In this document: in pieces, positions 1-5,487 of the stretch
How positions within the stretch are numbered: the stretch's first letter is position 1
Layout of the letters: each line of letters starts with the position of its first letter
Assembly: GCA_051648405.1 (NCBI GenBank)
Contig: JBOFFC010000083.1
Location: forward strand, 1-7,078
Reading direction: 5' to 3'
Length of the DNA: 7,078 bases
Source of the DNA: JBOFFC01 sp051648405
Lineage (GTDB): Bacteria; Planctomycetota; Planctomycetia; Pirellulales; Lacipirellulaceae
Notes under the pieces: generated by a model
The model's input: the letters and a program-made list of their open reading frames with translations, nothing else
Told to the model about the DNA's origin: nothing
Databases searched by the model: none
Program-made: the position numbers and the translations under genes

Positions 1-343
1 CGCCGGCGAGGATCGCCGTCGCCTCGTCGAACTGCCGGTGGACAGTAGGCCGGCCGCGACGCAGGTCGTCGTCGTCCATCGCCGGCAGGTCGTCGTGGAT
101 CAGCGAGTAAGCGTGGACCATCTCGACAGCGCAGGCCGCTGGGACCGCGTCGGTCACCTCGCCGCCGCAGGACCGCGTCGCCATCAGCACGAGCTGCGGC
201 CGCAGCCGCTTGCCGGGCCCGAGCACCGCGTACCGCATCGCCTCGAGCAGCCGCTCGGGCCGGCCGCGGGCTGGGCTCAGCGCCGCGTCGAGCGCTCGCT
301 CCACCAAGAGCAGCTCGTCGGACGAATCCGGGGCGCTGGCCAT
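1..343 (-). CDS. ispA: Farnesyl diphosphate synthase, N-terminal part (cut by window edge)
   Basis: Short-chain trans-prenyltransferase that condenses isopentenyl diphosphate with allylic diphosphates to make farnesyl (possibly geranylgeranyl) diphosphate in the cytoplasm. Only the first 114 codons are inside the window; the 3' end runs off the left edge. Reading the minus strand from the ATG at 341-343, GKRLRP (residues 44-49) is the isopentenyl-diphosphate binding region. DDLPAMD (84-90) is the first aspartate-rich motif, in the DDx4D form typical of bacterial enzymes, followed by DDDLRRGRPTVH. The aromatic Tyr79, five residues before the motif, is the usual mark of farnesyl rather than longer products. 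The segment closely resembles E. coli IspA as I remember it. No Shine-Dalgarno site is visible before the ATG. It lies 94 bases downstream of xseB on the same strand, a common bacterial pairing. The product length call is inferred because the second aspartate motif is not visible. Confidence 0.93.
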   Translation of the reverse strand, partial: MASAPDSSDELLLVERALDAALSPARGRPERLLEAMRYAVLGPGKRLRPQLVLMATRSCGGEVTDAVPAACAVEMVHAYSLIHDDLPAMDDDDLRRGRPTVHRQFDEATAILAG

Positions 344-437
344 GAACAAACGGACGCGAAGGGGAGGGGGGAGGACCGGCAGCACACGGGGCGTTCGGCC
401 CCCGAGCGGCGTCGGATTCGAGCAGCGTACGAAAATC

Positions 438-806
438 CTAGAAGAGCTGCCCGCGAGCGTCCACGCCGTCGCCCGCTCGCCCCTGCGGAGCGGCGGTGCG
501 CTTCGCCCCCCGTGCGGAGGCGCTCGCTTCGAGCGACTCGCCCGACCCCTCGTCGAACGGGCGCACGACGGGGTTCCCCTGCGCATCGACTCCGCTCAAG
601 AGCTCGATCCGTCGTTCGGCGCGCTCGAGCTCGGTGTGGCAAGCGCGCAGCCGCGCGACCCCCGCCTCGTAGGCCTCGAGCGCGCGGGCGAGCGGCAGGT
701 CACCCCCCTCGAGCTCGGCGACCATCCGCTCGAGCCCCCCGAGCGCCTCCTCGAACGACTCGCCGCTCTCGGCGGGTGGGGACTTCTTCGCGATCTTCTT
801 GGCCAC
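438..806 (-). CDS. xseB: Exodeoxyribonuclease VII small subunit
   Basis: Small subunit of exonuclease VII, which with XseA degrades single-stranded DNA from both ends to oligonucleotides. The protein has 122 residues. The family core is clear: SFEEALGGLERMVAELEGGDLPLARALEAYE-type helices (about 17-47) followed by a second helix, GVARLRACHTELERAERRIELL (about 48-69). A C-terminal extension follows that starts VDAQGNPVVRPFD and becomes low-complexity and charged. The extension makes it longer than the roughly 80 residues of E. coli XseB. The start is GTG at 804-806, chosen because GAGGTGA lies just upstream and the protein then begins with a lysine-rich MAKKIAKK. It follows xseA after a 242-base repeat-filled gap and precedes ispA. 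Family assignment rests on the helix pattern and the neighbours, which agree. Confidence 0.93.
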   Translation of the reverse strand: MAKKIAKKSPPAESGESFEEALGGLERMVAELEGGDLPLARALEAYEAGVARLRACHTELERAERRIELLSGVDAQGNPVVRPFDEGSGESLEASASARGAKRTAAPQGRAGDGVDARGQLF

Positions 807-809
807 TCG

Positions 810-816
810 TCACCTC
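810..816 (-). promoter_or_regulatory. Shine-Dalgarno site of xseB
   Basis: GAGGTGA on the minus strand, with GAGG ending six bases before the GTG start at 806. It decides the non-ATG start. It is notable because dapF, the acyltransferase and ispA in this window show no such site. Confidence 0.6.
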
Positions 817-830
817 ACGGAAGAAAACTG

Positions 831-1046
831 AACCGCCACGACGCCACGAGCGCCAAGGACGCTACGGAAGCGATGCACCACAGAGGGCACGGAGGGCACG
901 GAGGAACGACGGAGAGGGGAACCACAGATGAACACCGATCAACACAGATAAAGAAAACGCCGCACGCGCCATCGCTCTCCGTCTATCTGCGTTCATCCTT
1001 GTTCATCTGTGGTTCCTCTTCTTCCTTCTCCGTGTCCTCTGTGGTG
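831..1046. repeat. Nested inverted repeat of CCACAGA-type intergenic elements
   Basis: Fills the 242-base gap between xseA and xseB. Outer arms 876-894 and 1028-1046 (core CACCACAGAGG) match at 18 of 19 positions in opposite orientation. Inner arms 921-950 and 984-1013 (core ACCACAGATGAACA) match at 26 of 30, leaving a 33-base loop. A further stretch at 831-869 (GCCACGACGCCACGAGCGCC...) has the same degenerate short-period style. The outer arm ends three bases from the xseA stop codon, so an xseA transcript could fold into a long hairpin there. I recognise these ACCACAGATGAACACAG and CCACAGAGGACACGG motifs as recurring non-coding sequence in planctomycete and other environmental genomes. No coding frame here is credible. 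Function is unknown: it may be a mobile or replicating repeat, or a transcript processing or attenuation structure. Confidence 0.8.
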
Positions 1047-1048
1047 AA

Positions 1049-2347
1049 CTACTTCGCTTCAATCGAATCGACCGTCGAGTGGACGCGGCCTTCGCCGAGG
1101 GTCGTCACCAGGCGTTCGCCCGGTTTCACGTGGTGTGCGGCGCGGACCAGCTTGCCCTCGGCGGTCGTCGTCAGGCTGTAGCCGCGCCCCAAGACTTGCA
1201 GCGGGCTGAGCGTCTCGAGTTTGCCCGCGAGCGCCGCCAGCCGCCCCTTGTTGGTCGCGACGGCTTGCAGCGAAGCCCGCCGCGCGCGGGCGTCGAGCTC
1301 GTCGAGCCTCCGCGCCAGGTCGCCGACGATCGTGTGCGGTCGGGCCAGCGGCCGACGCGACGCGAGCGATCGCAAGCGCTCGGCAAGACGGCGGTGCGAA
1401 CGCCAAGCCCCCTGCGAAAGCCGACCGCCGAGAGCCGACAGCCGCTGCATCATTTCGTCCGCCGACGGCACGACACGCTCCGCCGCCTCGCTGGGGGTGA
1501 GCGCCCGCACGTCGGCGACGAAGTCGGCGAGCGTCACGTCGATCTCGTGCCCGACAGCCGACACCACGGGGACCTGCGACGCGTGGATCGCGCGGACCAC
1601 GACCTCTTCGTTGAACGCCCACAGGTCCTCGAGGCTCCCCCCGCCGCGGCCGACCACCAGCACGTCGAGGGGCGTCGCGAGGCGGTTGGCGAGCCGCACC
1701 CCGGCGGCAATTTCCTCGGCGGCGCCGTCGCCCTGCACCCGCGCGGGGATCACCAGCACGTGGACGCCGCGCCAGCGACGGCGCACGACCTCGAGGAAGT
1801 CGCGGACCGCGGCGCCGGTGGGGCTGGTGACGAAGCCGATCCGCCGCGGGAACGGCGGCAGCGGACGCTTCCGCTCGGCGTCGAACAGCCCCTCGGCGGC
1901 GAGCTTCTCGCGCAGCCGCCTGAGCCGCTCCTCCAGCGCGCCCGCCCCCAGCGCTTCGGCCCGGTCGATGACGATCTGGTAGGTGCCGCGCGGGCCGTAG
2001 AGTTCCACCCTGCCGTGGCAGACGATCTCGACCCCGTCGCGAAGCGGGAAGCCGAGCTTCTCCGCCGCGCCACGCCACACGACCGCGCGGAGCTGCGCCT
2101 GGTCGTCCTTGAGCGTGAAGTAGCAGTGCCCCGAACTGGGACGCGAGAAGTTCGAGACCTCGCCGGCAACCCACACGCTGGGGAACGCCCCTTCGAGGAC
2201 CCCCTTGAGCCGATCGGTGAGCTCGGCGACCGACATCGCCTCGGGCCGCGCTGGGGCGCCGCTGGCCGCCGCCTCGCTCGGCGCCGCGCGCGGCAGCGTC
2301 CGAGGCTTGGGGGTCGGTCCTGTCAGCGGCGGTCGTCCGGCGGGCAT
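1049..2347 (-). CDS. xseA: Exodeoxyribonuclease VII large subunit
   Basis: Catalytic subunit of exonuclease VII, acting in single-strand DNA degradation during repair and mutation avoidance in the cytoplasm. The protein has 432 residues (E. coli XseA has about 456). An N-terminal OB-fold runs from about residue 39 to 140, with VWVAGEVSNFSRPSSGHCYFTLKDD as its signature. The catalytic domain carries GFVTSPTGAAVRD (171-183), GRGGGSLEDLWAFNEE (233-248), GHEIDVTLADFVADVRALTP (266-285) and a helical region ending in the conserved SPLQVLGRGYS (381-391). The first 37 residues are Pro/Ala-rich and lie outside the family core. Translation could instead begin at Met38 (ATG at 2234-2236), where the conserved SVAELTDRLK starts, but neither start has a well-spaced ribosome binding site. 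It lies 72 bases after the acyltransferase gene, and its partner xseB follows after the CCACAGA repeat. Confidence 0.96.
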   Translation of the reverse strand: MPAGRPPLTGPTPKPRTLPRAAPSEAAASGAPARPEAMSVAELTDRLKGVLEGAFPSVWVAGEVSNFSRPSSGHCYFTLKDDQAQLRAVVWRGAAEKLGFPLRDGVEIVCHGRVELYGPRGTYQIVIDRAEALGAGALEERLRRLREKLAAEGLFDAERKRPLPPFPRRIGFVTSPTGAAVRDFLEVVRRRWRGVHVLVIPARVQGDGAAEEIAAGVRLANRLATPLDVLVVGRGGGSLEDLWAFNEEVVVRAIHASQVPVVSAVGHEIDVTLADFVADVRALTPSEAAERVVPSADEMMQRLSALGGRLSQGAWRSHRRLAERLRSLASRRPLARPHTIVGDLARRLDELDARARRASLQAVATNKGRLAALAGKLETLSPLQVLGRGYSLTTTAEGKLVRAAHHVKPGERLVTTLGEGRVHSTVDSIEAK

Positions 2348-2419
2348 GCGCGGATTCTAGCCGAGTTCCGTAGGGACGCGCAGGACGGGAGCGAGGGGGA
2401 TCACGGGGAGTGACGAACC

Positions 2420-3172
2420 TCAAGCCGCGCGGCGGGCGTCGTCGTTGCGCGCGATGGCACGCGGGCGCCGGCTCGTGCGTTCGCGCCGTGCCTTCGCGGC
2501 GCCGGCCGGGGTGGGGCCGCCGGCGGCCCACGCCTCGGCGGCCTCGGTCACACGGTTCAGTTCTCCCTCGACTCGCGCGCGGGCCGCTTCGAGCCCCTCG
2601 CGGTCGAGGTCCGCGGGGACGGTGATCGGCGCCCCCATCCAGGCCTTCACACGCGCGAACGGCTTGGGGATCAGGAACTGGTCCCAGGTCGGGGTCCGCC
2701 ACGCGCGGTCGGCGGCGAAGCCCATCGGGACGATCGGCCGCCCGAGCTTCGACGCCAAGTAGACCGGCCCCGCGGCCATCGTCCGACGCGGCCCTTGCGG
2801 CCCGTCGGGGGTGATCACCAGGTGCTGGCGCTGGCCGCGCTCGACCAGTTCTCGCAGCGCCGCGGCGCCCCCGCGGGCCGTCGAACCGCGCACGCACTCG
2901 AAGCCGCTGCGCCGGGCGATCACGTCGAGGGCGTCGGCGTCGCGGTGCTTGCTCACCAGGATCGCGATCCCACAGTCGGCCCGCAGGTAGATCGGGACCC
3001 CCATGTGCTCGTGCCACAGCACGTAGATAAAGGGCTCGTTGGTGTGGTGGGCCGGGTCCACGAGCGGGTCGTCGTAGACCGCCTCGTAGCGCATGGTCGA
3101 CATCCACGCCCGGACCGTCGTGGCCATGGTCGAAGCGACCAGTCCCTGCAGTAGCGGCGAGCGGAGTTTCAT
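2420..3172 (-). CDS. DUF374-family lysophospholipid acyltransferase
   Basis: Predicted acyltransferase of the LPLAT superfamily (DUF374 branch), which would move an acyl chain onto a lysophospholipid or lipid A-like acceptor at the inner face of the membrane. The exact substrate is not known for this branch. The 250-residue protein begins MKLRSPLLQGLV, a hydrophobic and basic start normal for the family. It then shows VLWHEH (51-56), SKHRDADAL (74-82), RGSTARGGAAAL (95-106), ITPDGPQGPRR (120-130) and IPKPFARV (158-165). The order and spacing of these blocks define the family. The last 40 or so residues are Ala/Arg-rich and probably disordered. No Shine-Dalgarno site is visible before the ATG at 3170-3172. 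It heads the co-directional set with xseA, xseB and ispA; co-transcription is possible but not shown. Confidence 0.9.
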   Translation of the reverse strand: MKLRSPLLQGLVASTMATTVRAWMSTMRYEAVYDDPLVDPAHHTNEPFIYVLWHEHMGVPIYLRADCGIAILVSKHRDADALDVIARRSGFECVRGSTARGGAAALRELVERGQRQHLVITPDGPQGPRRTMAAGPVYLASKLGRPIVPMGFAADRAWRTPTWDQFLIPKPFARVKAWMGAPITVPADLDREGLEAARARVEGELNRVTEAAEAWAAGGPTPAGAAKARRERTSRRPRAIARNDDARRAA

Positions 3173-3279
3173 CAGGGGGTGCTAGCGGGGAGCGAGGCGA
3201 TTCAAAGCGAGGTGGTGTACCCGAAGCGCGGCTCACGGGCGAAGAGCGCTTACGCGGATGCAAACCGAGGCGATCGTAG

Positions 3280-3316
3280 TGCCACTGCTGGCTTGCCAGC
3301 AGTGAGCCCCGGGTAC
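3280..3316 (+). repeat. REP-like palindromic unit, copy 1
   Basis: Contains the perfect 10-base arms CACTGCTGGC (3283-3292) and GCCAGCAGTG (3295-3304) around a TT spacer, preceded by TGC and followed by a tail ending CGGGTAC. The full 37-base unit matches copy 2 (opposite strand) at 32 of 37 positions. The style, a short GC-rich hairpin with an asymmetric tail in paired opposite copies, resembles bacterial REP/BIME elements. I recognise this TGCCACTGCTGGC motif as frequent in planctomycete intergenic DNA. Confidence 0.8.
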
Positions 3317-3357
3317 CAGCCGTCCAATGCCGAACGACGAACCGAGGGGCCACCCGT

Positions 3358-3394
3358 GTACCCGCTTCGCACTGCTGGCGAGCCAGCAGTGGCA
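3358..3394 (-). repeat. REP-like palindromic unit, copy 2 (inverted)
   Basis: Minus-strand copy of the 37-base unit at 3280-3316, with arms at 3370-3379 and 3382-3391 around a GA spacer. The two units face each other across 41 bases, so the pair can form either two small hairpins or one larger one. This is the arrangement called BIME in enterobacteria. No REP-associated tyrosine transposase is in the window. Confidence 0.8.
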
Positions 3395-3496
3395 CACAAC
3401 CACCCCCTCGGGCCCCGATCGAACCAGCCCCGGAGGAGCGAAAGCGGATAGCCAGAGACGAAGCCCCAAGACCGACGCCCCCTGAAGGAGCGAAGC

Positions 3497-3554
3497 CCCG
3501 GAGGGGCGACAGAGGCGTCGGCGTGGGCGTGGGCGTCTCTGTCGCCCCTCCGGG
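3497..3554. repeat. 18-base perfect inverted repeat (strong hairpin)
   Basis: Arms 3497-3514 (CCCGGAGGGGCGACAGAG) and 3537-3554 are exact reverse complements around a 22-base loop containing GCGTGGGCGTGGGCG. In RNA the stem can extend about five further pairs inwards if G-U pairs are allowed. It lies 43 bases beyond the stop codon of the KIDG-repeat gene, so it could end or protect that transcript. No T-run follows on the minus strand, so it is not a standard intrinsic terminator. Confidence 0.75.
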
Positions 3555-3596
3555 CGCGGTCGTCGTGAAGAAAACGAGGGGCTGCTCGCGTCCGCC

Positions 3597-4115
3597 CTAC
3601 TTGAGGTCGTGCTCCTTAATCAGCCTGTCCATCTCAGCTCGTGAGACTTGGTTGAACTTGGAGCCGCCACGAGGGTTTTCAAGCTTTACCGTTATGGTTG
3701 GTTCGGGGTCTGAGTCGTCAGACTTGCACCAATAGACTTCCGACTCTCCATCGATCTTGTCGTTGATCTCGACGACGCCGTCTTTGGGCACGATCAGCAG
3801 GACGATGGACTTTCCGTCGATTTTTGCATTGAACACTACTCTCGACGCCTCGATCAACACCTTGGACGCGCCGTCGATCTTGGAACCGTCGTTGAACGGA
3901 GCGGGACCGGTCGAGAACTTGACAGTCCCTTTTGGAGCGCGAATCACGACAACAGACTTCCCGTCAACCTTTCCAGTAAAATCGTACGTCACATCGTCTG
4001 CCGAAGATCGTCTAACCTCCGCGTGGACAATCGTCGGGAAGACTTCAGCAGTAGCGGGACTTGTAAGCCCAAACAACAAGGATGCTGTAGCGATGCAAAC
4101 GACTTGCCTTACCAT
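3597..4115 (-). CDS. Secreted KIDG-repeat protein, function unknown
   Basis: Protein of 172 residues that I cannot assign to a named family. The open frame extends 84 codons further upstream, but the ATG at 4113-4115 is preferred: GGAG lies six bases before it, and it places a clean signal peptide at the N-terminus (MVRQVV, a hydrophobic stretch, and likely cleavage at ATA-EV near residue 23). The mature part carries short repeats beginning K-[IV]-D-G-x-S: KVDGKSVVVI (49-58), KIDGASKVLI (79-88), KIDGKSIVLL (98-107) and KIDGESEVYW (120-129). The first three are followed by a turn and a second beta-like strand such as GTVKF, RVVF or GVVEI. The 19-30 residue spacing and V/I alternation suggest a small beta-solenoid or stacked-strand fold; this is inference. 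The C-terminus is charged (AEMDRLIKEHDLK). The gene is lower in GC than the housekeeping genes and lies 151 bases after the PEP-CTERM gene. It probably acts outside the cytoplasm. Confidence 0.75.
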   Translation of the reverse strand: MVRQVVCIATASLLFGLTSPATAEVFPTIVHAEVRRSSADDVTYDFTGKVDGKSVVVIRAPKGTVKFSTGPAPFNDGSKIDGASKVLIEASRVVFNAKIDGKSIVLLIVPKDGVVEINDKIDGESEVYWCKSDDSDPEPTITVKLENPRGGSKFNQVSRAEMDRLIKEHDLK

Positions 4116-4121
4116 GATTGA

Positions 4122-4125
4122 CTCC
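4122..4125 (-). promoter_or_regulatory. Shine-Dalgarno site of the KIDG-repeat gene
   Basis: GGAG on the minus strand, six bases before the ATG at 4113-4115. Together with the signal peptide it fixes the start 84 codons inside the longest open frame. Confidence 0.6.
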
Positions 4126-4183
4126 GAGTTTACATCGATGGAGGAACAATTGAAAGAAGCCGCTGACGGGTATCGAGACCAGG

Positions 4184-4212
4184 TTAATACATCGCCGACC
4201 GCATTCGCGCAA
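4184..4212 (-). promoter_or_regulatory. Possible promoter for the KIDG-repeat gene
   Basis: On the minus strand TTGCGC (4207-4212) and TATTAA (4184-4189) are separated by 17 bases, the ideal spacing for a housekeeping sigma factor. The match to consensus is moderate: three of six at -35 and four of six at -10. It sits in the 151-base gap between the PEP-CTERM gene and the KIDG-repeat gene, about 70 bases before the chosen ATG. Chance is a real alternative. Confidence 0.25.
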
Positions 4213-4266
4213 TCCGGAATGTGCAAGCTACGGCGAGCGCTCGCGGTTCCGCTTACGCGTGAATGC

Positions 4267-5391
4267 TCAACAACACACACGGCTCCGCAATGACGTGACC
4301 ACAATAAAAACTGTGCCTGCGATTGCGCAAGTGCCTGCAGTTGGTTCGGGAACGGCCGCGAACGCATCGCGGCCGACGTCGCCTAGCCCAAGATTGTCCC
4401 GCCAGACCGTGTAGTCACCGGCGTCGATGATCCCATCGCCGTTCCCGTCTGAGCGTCGACCGACGGCCGAAAAGCCGTAGTCCTGTTGCCACACTAACAG
4501 GTCGTCGCCATCGACATCCATGTCGCGATCATAGTCACCGGGCAGCTCGGACGGAGGGCCGGGGACGATCACGTCTCGCGCTACGACATCCGGGTACTGG
4601 AAGCCCGGCGGCACAACCGCTGGAAGGGGCGCCAACATCGTCCAGGGTTGGTCGATCTGGACAACCCGGTAAAGATCTTCGCCGTTTGAGCCCTTTGGAA
4701 ACGAAAGCAGATTCGGATCGGTCACGTATGCCCTTATATCGGCAACCAACTGATTGGGTTCGTTCGTTGCCGTGTATGAATCAGCACCCAACTCGAATCC
4801 GAAGGGAACGTACATCTGGTACGGGAAATTCGCTTGACGGACATGCTGGTTGCTGCCGTCACTCCATCGCTCATTCAATACGTTATACTGCGATACCAGC
4901 TGCCCGTTTATGGGGGTGTAGAAGTGCGCAAAATACCCAGTGTCCGTTTTGCTGTTTAATGGAGGCTGTGGTGTCGGTGCTAACGTGACATTCCTCGTTT
5001 CCACCGCAACCGTGAGCGTCGCCGTGAATGCGCTAGGTAGGGGCGTGGTGTGATTTGGGTTCGCTGGAACAACCATAAGCCCGTCAATTTGACTGCGCGC
5101 CGATCCGATGGTCACTCCGAAATGTCCGCCGCTGATCCCCGCTGTTCGCACAAAAACAGGACTTGAGTAGGCCCATACCGCCCCCAGTCCTGTTGAAGTG
5201 GTGCGGGTGGTGACCGCATGCGCAAACTGCGGGTCTTGATCCGCAACTGGCGACAGCCCGCCCTCCGCAGCGATATTCACGTGCGCGGAGTTCGATGGAC
5301 CCGTGTAGACGATTTGTGATAGCGCCTGCCCTGTACAAAAGCAGAGACACGATGTCATCGCACCGAGCACTACGATGTTGATGTGGCACAT
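4267..5391 (-). CDS. Secreted dockerin-like, PEP-CTERM-anchored protein
   Basis: Predicted exported surface protein of 374 residues. The N-terminus MCHINIVVLGAMTSCLCFC is a signal peptide with likely cleavage near ALS-Q (residue 25). The body (about 26-280) is rich in Thr, Ser, Asn and Pro with beta-type patterning; I do not recognise its domain. A dockerin-like pair of calcium loops follows: DYDRDMDVDGDD (286-297) and DGNGDGIIDAGD (315-326), both with acidic residues at loop positions 1, 5, 9 and 12 (position 3 is Asp, then Asn). The C-terminus has VPEP (347-350), a hydrophobic segment CAIAGTVFIVVTSL (355-368) and RSRVCC, the PEP-CTERM sorting layout recognised by exosortase. The double Cys end is unusual. 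A GTG at 5409 would add six residues, but the ATG at 5389-5391 has AAGGTGA five bases upstream and is preferred. GC is well below that of dapF and xseA. Its partner and ligand are unknown. Confidence 0.85.
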   Translation of the reverse strand: MCHINIVVLGAMTSCLCFCTGQALSQIVYTGPSNSAHVNIAAEGGLSPVADQDPQFAHAVTTRTTSTGLGAVWAYSSPVFVRTAGISGGHFGVTIGSARSQIDGLMVVPANPNHTTPLPSAFTATLTVAVETRNVTLAPTPQPPLNSKTDTGYFAHFYTPINGQLVSQYNVLNERWSDGSNQHVRQANFPYQMYVPFGFELGADSYTATNEPNQLVADIRAYVTDPNLLSFPKGSNGEDLYRVVQIDQPWTMLAPLPAVVPPGFQYPDVVARDVIVPGPPSELPGDYDRDMDVDGDDLLVWQQDYGFSAVGRRSDGNGDGIIDAGDYTVWRDNLGLGDVGRDAFAAVPEPTAGTCAIAGTVFIVVTSLRSRVCC

Positions 5392-5396
5392 TGAGG

Positions 5397-5403
5397 TCAC
5401 CTT
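5397..5403 (-). promoter_or_regulatory. Shine-Dalgarno site of the PEP-CTERM gene
   Basis: AAGGTGA on the minus strand, five bases before the ATG at 5389-5391. It argues against the upstream GTG at 5407-5409, which would place this motif inside the coding sequence. Confidence 0.6.
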
Positions 5404-5487
5404 GAGCACGTGGGTGATACTCTGTTAGAGCGTCGCGATCTCTATCCCTCCAGAAGCCGTCACGTTCTCTGAGCAGGGTACCACGAC

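Larger units (their letters stand above)
3173..3596. other. Gene-free spacer rich in palindromic repeats
   Basis: A 424-base stretch between the KIDG-repeat gene and the acyltransferase. Open frames here (for example plus-strand 3179-3451 and minus-strand 3233-3469) read through the palindromes and have no recognisable protein character. It holds two CACTGCTGGC palindromes, an 18-base perfect inverted repeat, direct copies of GTGTACCCG (3215-3223 and 3356-3364) and direct copies of CGAAGCCCC (3459-3467 and 3491-3499). Any promoter for the acyltransferase should lie here, but I could not pick out a convincing one. Confidence 0.7.

Noticed and set aside
38..1181. Plus-strand open frames over ispA, xseB and the CCACAGA repeat
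   Set aside because: They run antisense to recognisable genes and translate the intergenic repeat into low-complexity His/Gly/Thr stretches.
1079..2413. 444-codon plus-strand open frame
   Set aside because: It is antisense to xseA, which has full family motifs; its composition is His/Arg/Ala-rich with no recognisable domain.
1059..3395. 778-codon open frame on the minus strand across xseA and the acyltransferase
   Set aside because: It is a shifted frame of two recognisable genes, Arg/Ala/Pro-rich with no domain, as expected in high-GC DNA.
3179..3469. Small open frames on both strands in the spacer upstream of the acyltransferase
   Set aside because: They are created by the CACTGCTGGC palindromes, giving repeated CHCWLAS-like or PAVAH-like peptides typical of repeat translation.
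4233..4244. 12-base perfect palindrome GCGAGCGCTCGC downstream of the PEP-CTERM gene
   Set aside because: It has no loop space and no T-run, and such short self-complementary GC words are frequent by chance here.
5310..5391. Lipoprotein signal in the Cys-rich leader of the PEP-CTERM protein
   Set aside because: The cysteines lie in MTSC-L-C-F-C, which lacks the usual Leu-x-[Gly/Ala]-Cys lipobox, and the C-terminal PEP anchor already explains surface attachment.
3597..5409. Toxin-antitoxin, phage-defence or mobile element reading of the island
   Set aside because: Both proteins have export signals, and there is no nuclease, transposase, integrase or helicase motif and no clear terminal repeats bounding the pair.
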